Positions 43,678 to 52,862 of a DNA stretch of 52,862 nucleotides are shown piece by piece (positions within the stretch are counted from its first letter, which is position 1; each line of letters begins with the position of its first letter). The translations under genes were made by a program, and so were the position numbers. The DNA is from Verrucomicrobiota bacterium (GTDB lineage: Bacteria; Verrucomicrobiota; Verrucomicrobiia; Limisphaerales; JACRJY01): assembly GCA_016235585.1 (NCBI GenBank), contig JACRJY010000062.1, positions 1-52,862 on the forward strand, in the 5' to 3' direction. A model generated the notes under the pieces. That model searched no databases and had not been told where the DNA came from. It saw only the letters and a list, made by a program, of their open reading frames with translations.

Positions 43678-44916
43678 TTAAGGGACGATGCGCGGTTCGG
43701 GAATGGGGACGATAAACCGGCCACCCCGTTTAATGTAGTCGCTGTTCTTGAGAAAAAAATCGAGGTAGTTCCACGTCAACAGCAATGCATACTGGGGCAT
43801 TCGAGATAGAAATTCCTCTTCACTCACGACCGGAATATGGGAGCCGGGAGCCAGCAAACCTTGCTTAATCTTGTTTGTCTCGGCAATGCCCTCAATGCGG
43901 TCAGTTGTTAGTCCGACGTAATTGAGCAGAGTGTTGCCCTTGGCGGGAGCGCCGTAGGCTCCCACGCGGGCACCGGAAGCCCGCAAGCTGTCTATCAATT
44001 TCAATAATTCGGCCCTGATTTTTTCGACCTGTGCGGAATAGCGGCGATAGCGGGCCAAGTCTCCCACGCCCCAGAGTTTTTCACCCACGAGCATTTGCGC
44101 CACGGAAGGCTGGATTTTCTGCGGACCACCTTGCTTTTGCGCCCAGACGCGGATCGCCGGCCCGGAAGCGCCAAAGGGCACCTTTTCTACCGCGAAGATT
44201 TCCAAACCATGACGCCCAAAAAACGGCACCATCGGGGTGAGGCTCAAGTAGCAGAGATGTTCATGATAGATCGTGTCGAACAGTGTTTGATCAATCAAGT
44301 CCACCAGATATGAAGCTTCAATAATGAATATGCCGTCGTCTGCCAGCACCAAAGGCAGGCCGTCGGTGAATTTGCCGATGTCATCCACATGGGGATAAAC
44401 ATTGGTGGCGGTGACCACTTTTGCCTTGCCATATGCGCCGGCAATTTGTCGCGCCATGTCCGGGCCGAAGAAACCGCGCATGACCTTGAACCCTGCGGCT
44501 TCCGCGTAATCCGCGACTTTTGATGGCTCCACGCCGACGGGCACCAGTCCCGGCAGCGAATACCCGGAAAGCAGCACGCCGTCATTGCAGCCGATGTCCA
44601 CTACCACGTCCCCCGCCTTGAGGCCGAAGCGGGCGGTGACATCCGAGGCCAAGGCGGCGTAGTGGTTTTTCAACGCCTTGGAGGTCGAAGAAAGATAGAG
44701 ATAATCGCCAAAAATCTCCTCGGCGGCCACCACGTCGATCAATTGGGCGAGATAACAATCCGCGCAAAGATAAACCTCCAGCGGATAGCGTTTTTCCAAA
44801 GAGATTTGATCCGGGCGCAGGAAGCTGTTGGAGGGCGGGTGTTCGCCAAGGGAGAGAAACTTGTCCAGGCGCGTGGAACCGCAATACCGGCAATGGGAGT
44901 TTTTGTGGGCGGGCAT
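43678..44916 (-). CDS. sugar C-methyltransferase-like SAM enzyme (NovU/TylC3 type)
   Basis: The 412-residue protein starts at the ATG of MPAHKNSHCRYCGS; a TTG three codons earlier is also possible. The N-terminal zinc domain has HCRYCGS and LCADCYL, the AdoMet motif is VVDIGCNDGVLL, and the YHEHLCYLSL motif and C-terminal GAYGAPAKGNTLLNYVGL follow. These are the same landmarks as in the protein at 37899-39164. Family knowledge: C-methylation of an NDP-4-keto sugar. The dehydrogenase gene ends 9 bp upstream, so all are likely on one transcript. Confidence 0.9.
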   Translation of the reverse strand: MPAHKNSHCRYCGSTRLDKFLSLGEHPPSNSFLRPDQISLEKRYPLEVYLCADCYLAQLIDVVAAEEIFGDYLYLSSTSKALKNHYAALASDVTARFGLKAGDVVVDIGCNDGVLLSGYSLPGLVPVGVEPSKVADYAEAAGFKVMRGFFGPDMARQIAGAYGKAKVVTATNVYPHVDDIGKFTDGLPLVLADDGIFIIEASYLVDLIDQTLFDTIYHEHLCYLSLTPMVPFFGRHGLEIFAVEKVPFGASGPAIRVWAQKQGGPQKIQPSVAQMLVGEKLWGVGDLARYRRYSAQVEKIRAELLKLIDSLRASGARVGAYGAPAKGNTLLNYVGLTTDRIEGIAETNKIKQGLLAPGSHIPVVSEEEFLSRMPQYALLLTWNYLDFFLKNSDYIKRGGRFIVPIPEPRIVP

Positions 44917-44925
44917 AAACGGCAA

Positions 44926-46116
44926 TCACTTCTTTTGACGTGTCAGTCCCCAGCAGTCCACCACCGTGCGCCCGCGCCAATCAATCGAGCGATAGGCGGA
45001 GTGCGGACAACCGATGAACAACAACTGCGCCGATTCCAGAACCTGCTCCATCGGCAAAAAACCTGCCTCCTGAATGAACGGATCCGTGCAGAGGACGGTG
45101 GCATTTTCGTAAACCAGCAGCTTGCGCAGCTTGTAGGCCAGCGACTCCCGGTTGTCGTCATTGTCCGCCTTGAAAGCCATGCCCAAGATTCCCACCCGCA
45201 GGCCATTGAGGCGATGCTCGCGCTTCGCCTGCTCCACCAGAAACTCCGGCAAAGTTTCGTTGATCAGCATCGCGGCGTGGCCAAGGGTGAAGTTCTGCCG
45301 ATGAAACGCTTCCAGTTGCATCGCGTCCTTGAACAGGCACGGGCCGGCGGCAAAACCGGCGCCGGGAAAATCCTGCGCCCGCGGATACAGCCGGGTCATC
45401 GCCTCGCGGATCTTGTAAAAGTCCAGCCCCTTGGACTCGGCCACCATGTAAAACTGGTTGGCCACGGCGAATTTCAGGTAGCGCCAGGTGTTGGTGAAGA
45501 GCTTGGCCAGCTCCGCCTCGGTCATGTTCAACTCGGTCACCTCGACCGCGAACGAGGAGAAAATCCGCCGGGCGGTTTCCAGCGCGCGCGCGTCGCTGCC
45601 GGAAATGATTTGCGGCAGCTTGCGGAACTCCTCCAGCGCCTTCCCTTGGGCGATGCGTTCCGGGCAGAAAGAAACGCCGACCTCCAGCCCCCACGAGACC
45701 AGCCGCTGGTGAATCTTCTCCGAGGTGCCGGGGAAGAGCGTGCTGCGCAGAATCATCACCTGACCATTCCGCAGAAACGGACGAACCTGGTCGATCACCG
45801 CATAGACCGATGAGAGGCGTGGGTTGAGATGCTCGTCCACCGGGGTGCCGACCGTGAGGATGATGGCGTGGCACTCGCTGATGGGGCCGGGCGTGGTCGA
45901 ATACTTGAGCCGAGGGTTGTCCTTGAGCTTCTTGAGCAGCTCCGGCCCGCCATCCTCCAAAAACGGGAAATGCCCCTGCTTGAGCTTTTCGATCTTCGCG
46001 GCGTCGGTGTCAATGATGACCACCTCGAAGCCGCTCTCCACTAGCATCAGGCTCAAGGGCAGGCCGACGTGGCCGCCTCCGCCCACTACCGCAATTTTTA
46101 GAATGTCTTTGCTCAT
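44926..46116 (-). CDS. nucleotide-sugar dehydrogenase (UDP-glucose/GDP-mannose DH family)
   Basis: A 396-residue protein with the N-terminal NAD fold KIAVVGGGGHVGLPLSLML, VGTPVDEHLN, ILRSTLFPGTSE, the FCPERIAQG segment, the catalytic cysteine in AGPCLFKDAMQL and the C-terminal GILGMAFKADNDDNRES. It oxidises an NDP-sugar (WecC or UDP-glucose dehydrogenase type) to the uronic acid. It is the first gene of the minus-strand sugar operon. The 820-bp gap upstream holds a 42-bp tandem array. Confidence 0.92.
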   Translation of the reverse strand: MSKDILKIAVVGGGGHVGLPLSLMLVESGFEVVIIDTDAAKIEKLKQGHFPFLEDGGPELLKKLKDNPRLKYSTTPGPISECHAIILTVGTPVDEHLNPRLSSVYAVIDQVRPFLRNGQVMILRSTLFPGTSEKIHQRLVSWGLEVGVSFCPERIAQGKALEEFRKLPQIISGSDARALETARRIFSSFAVEVTELNMTEAELAKLFTNTWRYLKFAVANQFYMVAESKGLDFYKIREAMTRLYPRAQDFPGAGFAAGPCLFKDAMQLEAFHRQNFTLGHAAMLINETLPEFLVEQAKREHRLNGLRVGILGMAFKADNDDNRESLAYKLRKLLVYENATVLCTDPFIQEAGFLPMEQVLESAQLLFIGCPHSAYRSIDWRGRTVVDCWGLTRQKK

Positions 46117-46480
46117 AATTTGTTTGCCGTAAAGTCAAATTCGCGTCCGCCGACGCAACCCGCCCGGTCAAGGCCGGGGGCAAAATTCCAATGCCCGGAG
46201 ACGGACGGTGGCCCGGAAGAAACGCACCACGAAAAATCCGGCGAAAGCTACAAGCTGCCGCCAAACCTTTTCAATCCTTAATTTCCCCGTCTGCTCGCGG
46301 CCCGCTTTTTTCTCCTCCGTCTCTCTTGCTTTCCATCGCGTTGTTTAGCCTCCACTTGCCCGGATAGAGGGGGGGGTGGGGGGGGCGGTCTGCACGTATA
46401 TGCAGTTTTCGGGGATCGGCTAATCTCGCGCCTGATAAATTCAAGTTCTGAACCATGAACCGAATTTGCCAGAGTCTGAA
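46117..46480. other. gene-free region with G-tract and short dyad
   Basis: No gene is credible in this segment. It holds two runs of eight Gs separated by one T (46369-46385), then GG after one C, and just after them the dyad CTGCA-N6-TGCAG at 46390-46405. The G runs could stall polymerase or form a G-quadruplex-like structure. It lies upstream of both the minus-strand sugar operon and, on the other side, the 42-bp array. Confidence 0.5.
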
Positions 46481-46774
46481 TCACAGGGCCGACGGACGGC
46501 AGGCTGTCCGACCGAAGCGTTCTTCCCATCCCGCCGACCCGCTCTCGACCCGGCAGAAAGCCCCCGGCCATCCCGTCGGCCCATTCCGGCTCGGTCAGGT
46601 GCCCTCCGGCCATCTCGCCGACCCGCATTCGGTTGACCGGATGCTCTCCGGCCATCCCGCCGGATCGTGTTTTGCTGGTCGGATGCCATTTTGCAATCCC
46701 GCCGGCCCGTATTCCGCTGGCCAGATGCTCCACGGCAATCCCGCAACCCCCAATTCTGCCGGCCGGATGCCCCA
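46481..46774. repeat. 42-bp tandem array of inverted half-units (7 units)
   Basis: Units start at 46481, 46523, 46565, 46607, 46649, 46691 and 46733 with no indel. Each holds a left half containing CATCCCGCCGG and a right half containing GGCCGGATG, which is the inverse of the left, so the unit is two 21-bp half-units head to head and can form a hairpin. Open frames across it read as 14-residue repeats on both strands and are not credible proteins. It lies 163 bp upstream of the gene starting at 46937. Function unknown. Confidence 0.85.
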
Positions 46775-46936
46775 TTTCGGGCCTGAAAACACGGGACTTA
46801 CGCAAAAACCGTCAGTTTCACCGCCACCACACACGTTTCTCGTCAAAAAATGCCGCTTTCCCGGCTGGGCGAGACGGGACTCCCGTCGAACCACCCCTTC
46901 AACCTTCCTCCTTCAACCCTCAACTTTGAACTAGCC

Positions 46937-47740
46937 ATGCCCTACCGCCGCCTGCCCAATTCCATGTCCGCCGTCCTGCACACCCTCAAGACCGCGCGCG
47001 ACACCTGGAAGAACACCGCCGCCGCCGAGCGCGCCCTCACTGCCGAGCACTGGGCCAAGCTCGATGACGCCGCCCCCGCGAGCTTCCTCAACCGCCTGCT
47101 CAAGGAGGCCGACGACGTGGATCTCGCCCTCGCCGCACAGGCCCCGCTCACCAGCGCCCTCTCGCAGTCCGCCGCGCGGCTCACCATGTTCATCTCGCAC
47201 TTCCACCAGGTGCTGGACCTCGGCATCACGCGAGGCACCTTCGCCGCCGGTGCGCGCAGCTACTACGGGCGCGACATCGCCGCCACCACCATCCCCGACC
47301 TCTCCACCTACGCCGCCGTGGCCGAGGCCGCGCAGAAGATCGTGGACGGCGAGGCGGCGCGCGCCACCGCCGAAGCGGCGAATCCGCCCCTGCACTACGA
47401 CAGCGGGGCGACCTACGACAGCGGCATCCACTACGATTCCGGCCATGTGCCCATGGCCATGCCCGGCGCGGCGGAGGTGGGGGCGCGGCGCGGAGAGTTC
47501 ACCACGCTCTTCGACCAGCAGACCCAGGCGGTGGTGAAGACCGACCGCGAGCGCGAGGAGGCCCAGGCCCTCTACGCCGAGGCGCAGGCGCTGGCGGTGG
47601 ACATCATCGAGAGCGTGGAATTCTACTACCGCAAGGACGCCGACGCCGCCAGCCGCCGCGCGAAATGCGCCCGCTGGGGCGTGGTGTATGTCTATGAGGA
47701 CGGAACGGCGGAGCCGCCGCCCGCCGCGCCGGGGGCATAG
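46937..47740 (+). CDS. conserved-looking protein of unknown function with YDSG repeats
   Basis: The 267-residue protein starts at MPYRRLPNSMSAVLHTLK; a start 29 codons earlier would cross a TTCAA-rich simple repeat. The N-terminal MPYRRLPN opening resembles a family of hypothetical proteins I have seen in Bacteroidetes and Verrucomicrobia (memory only). The first 150 residues are helical and alanine-rich. Three tandem copies of YDSG (HYDSGATYDSGIHYDSG) lie near 155-171, then a further helical region and an acidic C-terminus. There is no signal peptide. The 42-bp array upstream may be its leader. Function not known. Confidence 0.65.
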   Translation: MPYRRLPNSMSAVLHTLKTARDTWKNTAAAERALTAEHWAKLDDAAPASFLNRLLKEADDVDLALAAQAPLTSALSQSAARLTMFISHFHQVLDLGITRGTFAAGARSYYGRDIAATTIPDLSTYAAVAEAAQKIVDGEAARATAEAANPPLHYDSGATYDSGIHYDSGHVPMAMPGAAEVGARRGEFTTLFDQQTQAVVKTDREREEAQALYAEAQALAVDIIESVEFYYRKDADAASRRAKCARWGVVYVYEDGTAEPPPAAPGA

Positions 47741-47827
47741 CGGGAAGGAAAAAGATTTCGCCCTGCCGGTTGGCATGGTGCGAAGGCAGAGAACCAAAAC
47801 AACAAACAAAACCAAGAAGAGTAAGTT

Positions 47828-49399
47828 ATGAAAACCAAAACGTCAGTGTTCGATAAGGAAGCGGCCATTCGGCCGCTGCTCACCACAAGCAAGGGTGGAT
47901 TTCTGAATTGCCAAACACGACTGCGTGCGCTTGTCATTCTATGCCTGCTGGCAGCACTATTCCTGCTTGCTCTGCCGGCCAGTTGTCAGACGCTTATTTA
48001 TCAATGGCGAGGAGACTATAACGCTCGAGACTACACTGGCAGCGCTCACGCCAGTTGGGTGCAGCCCAGTGGCGGCAATTATGATGGTGCCAGCGCAACA
48101 CCGAGCTATCAAACACTGGGCAACAGCGTCTATGGTGAGTCATTCCACTTCGGTGGGGGAGCGCATTTGGTTGCAGGCAGCCCAAATCAATACTCGATTG
48201 ATGAAGCGGGTGATTTTACCATCGCTGCTTGGGTCAGGTTTGCCACCACTAACGGTTCCCACACGATCCTGTCCCGTGATTCTGGTTATGGAGGCCAGGA
48301 CAAATGGATTTTTGGGTGGAATGGAGAGCATGGCTTGACATTTCACATCAACACGGACGGGGCAGGCTACGCATACTTGGATGCGCCCTTTTCACCGGAA
48401 ACAAACCAATGGTATCATTTAGCTGTCACTCGGATCATCAATTATGAATACCCCGAATGTGAAGATCCGTATCCCGTTTCTTCGGACTTTATCTACTATG
48501 TCAATGGGAGTAGCATTTGGACGAACAACACGGAATGGATAACATTGCCAGCTGGAAATGCCCCCTTGAGAATTGGTGGCTCGGAGGATGATTGGAGCAT
48601 GGAAGGAGATCTGGATCAGGTCAATGTTTATGATGGAGCACTCAACGCATCAGGAATTACCAGTCTCACAAGCCTTAATTTTTATGCAAACCACATCTGG
48701 TATGGAGATGAGGATGCGACTGATTCCGTGGGCGGCAGCATGAATGGCGCATGGAGGGAGCCTGCAATCATTGAAGAGGAGTATGTGTATGACGGAGCCG
48801 AGGCAACGCCAGCTTATTGCAGCGGCCCTGTGTCTGGGCATTCGGCTTTCGATTTCAATGGATCAACCCATGTAGTGGCTGGCAATCAATATCAGTCACC
48901 GTTCAATTCCGATGGTGATTTTAGCATTGCCTGTTGGGTTAAATTTGCCAGCACGAACGGCAGTGGATATGGCATCATGTCTAAAGACACAATCCCTGGA
49001 GATGCCAATAAGTGGATTTTCTTTTGGCATGCAACTCTTGGCTTGCAGTTCCACATTAACACGGACGAAGGCGGCGGCACTTTTATTAGCGCGCCCTTCT
49101 CTCCAAACGTCGACGAATGGTATCATGTGGCGGTCGCGAGAGTGATCAATTACTCGTTCAATGAAGGAAGCCAAGAATGGGAACCGGATTCCTCTGACTT
49201 TAATTTCTACGTGAATGGGCAATGCATCGGAACCAGTTCAACAGGTTGGATTACACTGCCCAGCATAGATGCGCCTACTCGAATCGGCGGCGCGGAAGAC
49301 GGCATCACCATGGATGGTTGTATGGCTGATGTCATCACGACTGAAGCCGCACTTTCCGGGGCGCAAATTAAAGCGTTCTATGACTCTTATAGTCCCTAA
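47828..49399 (+). CDS. secreted protein with two LamG domains
   Basis: A 523-residue protein with a long N-terminal n-region and then a signal helix (ALVILCLLAALFLLALPASC) ending near residue 54. Two similar concanavalin A-like/LamG modules follow, at about 70-275 and 300-520. Each has the pattern FxIAxWVxFA, SRDSG or SKD, KWIFxW, FHINTD, APFSP, WYHxAVxRxINY, and FYVNG, then RIGGxED. LamG modules bind glycans or proteins at the cell surface. There is no catalytic motif. Base composition is lower in GC than around it. A strong terminator follows. Confidence 0.85.
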   Translation: MKTKTSVFDKEAAIRPLLTTSKGGFLNCQTRLRALVILCLLAALFLLALPASCQTLIYQWRGDYNARDYTGSAHASWVQPSGGNYDGASATPSYQTLGNSVYGESFHFGGGAHLVAGSPNQYSIDEAGDFTIAAWVRFATTNGSHTILSRDSGYGGQDKWIFGWNGEHGLTFHINTDGAGYAYLDAPFSPETNQWYHLAVTRIINYEYPECEDPYPVSSDFIYYVNGSSIWTNNTEWITLPAGNAPLRIGGSEDDWSMEGDLDQVNVYDGALNASGITSLTSLNFYANHIWYGDEDATDSVGGSMNGAWREPAIIEEEYVYDGAEATPAYCSGPVSGHSAFDFNGSTHVVAGNQYQSPFNSDGDFSIACWVKFASTNGSGYGIMSKDTIPGDANKWIFFWHATLGLQFHINTDEGGGTFISAPFSPNVDEWYHVAVARVINYSFNEGSQEWEPDSSDFNFYVNGQCIGTSSTGWITLPSIDAPTRIGGAEDGITMDGCMADVITTEAALSGAQIKAFYDSYSP

Positions 49400-49448
49400 C
49401 GAAGAGCCGAGCAATTAGCCGGTATTTTCGAAACTCAAGCATTCACAG

Positions 49449-49478
49449 ACTGCGTGCCCCAACGGGCACGCAGTTTTT
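49449..49478 (+). terminator. rho-independent terminator after the LamG gene
   Basis: A perfect 11-bp stem, ACTGCGTGCCC at 49449-49459 and its complement at 49464-49474, with loop CAAC, followed by five Ts (49474-49478). It lies 49 bp after the stop of the LamG gene. The NUDIX gene on the other strand ends 82 bp further on. Confidence 0.9.
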
Positions 49479-49560
49479 GCTTTCGGCGAAGGAAATAGTT
49501 GAAAACACTTTCTTTGCGATCTGGGACAGCCCCAATTCCAATGCGACATCTCCAGAGGTT

Positions 49561-50088
49561 TCAGACAGACAGTTTTCCCCGAAGCACGGCGGCGAACAGG
49601 ATCGCGTAATTCAGAGCGCTGTAAAACTCCTTGTCCTCCACTAACGAACGCACATCACCCTCGTAGAGAACAAAGTCAATGCCCGGTTCGGCCCGGTGCT
49701 GGGGATTCTTGGTGGGCTTGGCGTTGCCGGCGAAGAAGCACCACATCCGGTTGCCCAGCCGGCCCGTGTCGGGTGAAAGATTACAGAGCAATTCCACCTT
49801 TTCCGCTTCGTATCCTGTCTCCTCCAGCAATTCACGCCGCGCCGCCTCCTCGGGGGTCTGGCCCGCCTCAATGTGACCGCTGGGAATTTCCAAGGTTGTC
49901 CCCCATACGGCGGGGCGAAACTGGCGCACCAGCAGGAGCCGCCCCAGATCATCGGTGGCGACGATGGCCACATAGTCGCGGGTGTGCAGTGAGTAATGCG
50001 GCTCGGCGTAGGCGGGGGGGTGCCGGGCCACGATCTGAAACCATTTCGTGTCGAAGACAACTTTCTCTGCGGGAAGCTCTGGATTCAT
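49561..50088 (-). CDS. NUDIX hydrolase (ADP-ribose pyrophosphatase-like)
   Basis: The 175-residue protein starts at [14 protein letters not shown]; an upstream in-frame start would overlap the membrane protein gene. The Nudix box [24 protein letters not shown] fits GX5EX7REUXEEXGU in full and holds the metal-binding glutamates. The preceding [21 protein letters not shown] is typical of ADP-ribose or ADP-sugar pyrophosphatases. It probably clears ADP-ribose or nucleoside-diphosphate sugars in the cytoplasm. It ends in the same direction as the membrane protein gene upstream of it (37 bp apart). Confidence 0.9.
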   Translation of the reverse strand: MNPELPAEKVVFDTKWFQIVARHPPAYAEPHYSLHTRDYVAIVATDDLGRLLLVRQFRPAVWGTTLEIPSGHIEAGQTPEEAARRELLEETGYEAEKVELLCNLSPDTGRLGNRMWCFFAGNAKPTKNPQHRAEPGIDFVLYEGDVRSLVEDKEFYSALNYAILFAAVLRGKLSV

Positions 50089-50125
50089 GGCAAGCGCGCA
50101 CACTACCCGTTGCAAACGGCAGATT

Positions 50126-52063
50126 TCAACCTGGAACGTCGGCCCCGCGATTTTGGAAACGGCGGACAAAGCAAAAAAGGAAAAGGCCGCACCCCGCGAA
50201 AAACAACCAGCGCCCCGCCGCCAACAGCCGCAACGCCAGCCGCGAACAGCGCCCCATCTCCCGCGGCTCTTTGAAAGCAAGCCAGCCAGTTTCGCTGTCA
50301 TCGCGAGCCACGATCTTGAATTCGCCGGGCGGCGCTTTGACATAAACATTCTGCCAGGCGGCTCCCGGCGGTTTGGCGGGAATAACCGGGATGCGGCGTT
50401 GCGTGGTCAAATCCACCAATTCAAGGGACAGGCCGGGTCTGCCGAGCTGCCCTGCCACCGGAATTTCTAGATAAGGCAGGCCGCTCCGGCGAACTGGCTG
50501 GCTCTCGAAAACACCTTTGGCGGCAGCCCCGGTGGTGGAATAGGAGCCCCAGGAAAACTCTGTCGGCGCTTCCCGCTGGGCCAGTTGAACGCCACGGGCG
50601 ACAAAAGCCCCATCGTCATTTGCGGAGGGAACCACCTTCAACGGCTCGCGGATACAGGCGGGCAGCCAGGCCCGGACGTGTGGTTCATGGAACAACTCCG
50701 CCATCGGCTTGGAGAGGCTGGCACCGGGCACGAGCCACGCATCGCCAAAAAATGGCAGATGTTCTCGGCGCGCCGTCTCCAATCCTCGATAATCATCGGT
50801 GGCCATCAAATACCGTGCATTCTTGATTTGCATCTCCTGGTTGAACTGCCGCTCTGGGATGTCCACAGTCCAGGCTCGTGCATTAAGCAGAATGAGTCCG
50901 CTCGTCGTGGCAATAATCCACAGTCCAAATCCCCAATGGGTGATTCGCCGCCACGAGTTCGTGGCGGTGTGGCGTTTGGCCAGAATCAAGATGCTGAACC
51001 CGTTGACGATCATCGCAAACACGGTGGAGTCCATGTAACGCCACTGCGGATGAGCCCCGCCTCCACCGCGAGCGTAAGCCGTGGCGCCAGCTTGCAGCAG
51101 CACCCACAGGCCGACGCCGATAATCATCTCCTCGGCCCGCCGGTCATTTTCTTTCTCTTTGGAACGACAATAGTGCCAGACCAGCAGTCCGAATGGGAAA
51201 AAATTAACCACCGCATATGGCGGCAGCACAATCCACGGCCACGCCAGATTTTTTCCGAGCGAGATGAGAAATTCCATGAGTGAGTGGGCCTTCAAAACTT
51301 GGTGAGCCGGCTGCTCCACCCGCAAGGGCAGCCAAATCACCACAATTGCCACACACACGCACAAGGTGGGCAGATGCCGCCGCCAGTCCTCCCGTCGGAG
51401 AATGATTTTCGTCATCACCAGCGCGATGACGGCAACGGGGGCCAGCACCCCGGCTCCCAGGTTCAGCACGGCGCAGAAAGCGCAGCCCCACCCGCCCCAC
51501 CACTGCGGCGTTCCGGCGGGGTGCAGGCCGAGCAGCCAGATCGCCAGCAGGGAAAAAAGCAGCATGAAATAGAATGGCGTTTGGAAACCGGCCAGCGTGT
51601 TTTCCCAGGCAAACGGCAGCACTAACGCCAACGCGAGCGGCATCATCACCCACGGCCAGTCGCGTCGCCCGATCAGCCGGGCCATCAGCCAGCCAAAGGC
51701 CGCCGCCCCCCCGGCATGGAGGAACGCATTTACAATCACCTGAGGATAGTTTTCCCATTGCCCGTTGAGCAGCAGCAGTCCCAGGCTGGTCAGGCGATGG
51801 AAGAAATACGGAGATTCACTATGCGGGCTCAAGAGATCCGCCAGTGTCAGCCGGCCTTCGGCATAAGGGATAAAAGTGGAATACGCGTCCATCCATTGAT
51901 CCCATAGCATCAATGGTGACCCGAAAAGCTGGATCAGCCACAGCTTCGCCCCCAGTGCGACGAGGAAAAGGCTCAATACCCAAGGCAAATCGGATATTAG
52001 CCGCGAATGATTTGAAGCGGCATCGCCGACCACCGTGTCCGGCGGATGGTGTGTGGCAGACAT
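50126..52063 (-). CDS. polytopic membrane protein with soluble C-terminal domain
   Basis: The 645-residue protein starts at [14 protein letters not shown], the first ATG after a rare TTG alternative. It has about ten to twelve hydrophobic segments in residues 28-385 (for example [57 protein letters not shown]), then a soluble domain with a strand-rich part ([21 protein letters not shown]) and a final membrane helix ([15 protein letters not shown]). A luminal DQWMDAYS after the first helix is reminiscent of GT-C glycosyltransferases, but no clear family match was found. It is 37 bp upstream of the NUDIX gene. Confidence 0.7.
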   Translation of the reverse strand: MSATHHPPDTVVGDAASNHSRLISDLPWVLSLFLVALGAKLWLIQLFGSPLMLWDQWMDAYSTFIPYAEGRLTLADLLSPHSESPYFFHRLTSLGLLLLNGQWENYPQVIVNAFLHAGGAAAFGWLMARLIGRRDWPWVMMPLALALVLPFAWENTLAGFQTPFYFMLLFSLLAIWLLGLHPAGTPQWWGGWGCAFCAVLNLGAGVLAPVAVIALVMTKIILRREDWRRHLPTLCVCVAIVVIWLPLRVEQPAHQVLKAHSLMEFLISLGKNLAWPWIVLPPYAVVNFFPFGLLVWHYCRSKEKENDRRAEEMIIGVGLWVLLQAGATAYARGGGGAHPQWRYMDSTVFAMIVNGFSILILAKRHTATNSWRRITHWGFGLWIIATTSGLILLNARAWTVDIPERQFNQEMQIKNARYLMATDDYRGLETARREHLPFFGDAWLVPGASLSKPMAELFHEPHVRAWLPACIREPLKVVPSANDDGAFVARGVQLAQREAPTEFSWGSYSTTGAAAKGVFESQPVRRSGLPYLEIPVAGQLGRPGLSLELVDLTTQRRIPVIPAKPPGAAWQNVYVKAPPGEFKIVARDDSETGWLAFKEPREMGRCSRLALRLLAAGRWLFFAGCGLFLFCFVRRFQNRGADVPG

Positions 52064-52181
52064 CAGGCGCGCAGCTTGAATTAAATCGCCGGGCCGGGGC
52101 AAAGAAAAACTGGCCGCCCGCCGCGCCCGGAACCTGGGTTGGTGCCGCTGTTTCGGGCCATGAGCCCGCCGGGCGGGCGGG

Positions 52182-52223
52182 AGAAAAAGAAAACCGGCCT
52201 TTCGCTGGAACGAAAGGCCGGTT
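52182..52223 (-). terminator. rho-independent terminator after rpoD
   Basis: On the minus strand a perfect 13-bp stem (AACCGGCCTTTCG with 6-nt loop, 52192-52223) is followed by a T-rich tract (the complement of AGAAAAAGAA at 52182-52191). It lies 22 bp after the end of the rpoD gene and fits termination of that gene. Confidence 0.8.
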
Positions 52224-52245
52224 CAACGGAAATGTTGCGGCGTCT

Positions 52246-52862
<617 letters not shown>

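Noticed and set aside
46278-46934. Open frames with 14-residue repeats over the 42-bp array on both strands
   Set aside because: The frames arise from the 42-bp period, exist on both strands at once, and have no plausible protein composition or homology.

Overview
The window reads as chromosomal DNA of a GC-rich free-living bacterium, most likely a verrucomicrobium (Pedosphaera/Limisphaerales-like). This is inferred from gene content: four S1 sulfatases in a row, a very large HEAT/cytochrome c protein with the heme-binding C-terminus known from Pirellula and Verrucomicrobium, several Gfo/Idh/MocA dehydrogenases, a DUF3299 protein, and housekeeping genes (dnaN, polX, a cysteine desulfurase, rpoD). 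No rRNA or tRNA gene and no CRISPR array was seen.

Layout. 1-543: end of an HNH nuclease-like gene. 571-20055: fifteen consecutive minus-strand genes, mostly a secreted degradation island: esterases (one with an EF-hand, one with a fibronectin III-like tail), four sulfatases, a Tat-exported SGNH-like protein, two Gfo/Idh/MocA oxidoreductases, a short-chain dehydrogenase, a MazF-type toxin pair, and an archaemetzincin-like protein that has lost its zinc site. 20468-27390: a 2-oxoglutarate dioxygenase, PolX, a GntP permease, a cysteine desulfurase and dnaN, which ends in a textbook terminator. 27506-34851: an ABC ATPase and permease split by an ankyrin gene, a secreted FAD enzyme with a golvesin-like tail, a DNA methyltransferase fused to an Mrr-like nuclease, and a membrane protein translationally coupled to it. 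35601-46116: a DUF3299 membrane protein, then a tightly packed minus-strand sugar/glycan operon (UDP-sugar dehydrogenase, two sugar C-methyltransferase-like proteins, two GT2 glycosyltransferases, two SDRs, a Gfo/Idh enzyme) that ends in an L-2-hydroxyglutarate oxidase-like gene. 46937-49399: an unknown conserved-looking protein and a secreted two-LamG protein. 49561-52862: a NUDIX hydrolase, a polytopic membrane protein and the C-terminal part of RpoD.

The most unusual structure lies between genes. The two largest gene-free stretches each hold a contiguous degenerate tandem array with strict geometry: about twenty 21-bp units at 35114-35534 and seven 42-bp units (two inverted 21-bp halves) at 46481-46774. 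Every unit has dyad symmetry, and 21 bp is two turns of B-DNA, so all units face the same side of the helix. Several other gaps carry complex REP-like palindromes of at least four families, one with compensatory arm changes. The arrays, the palindromes, the dead archaemetzincin and the methyltransferase-nuclease pair are the main candidates for follow-up.
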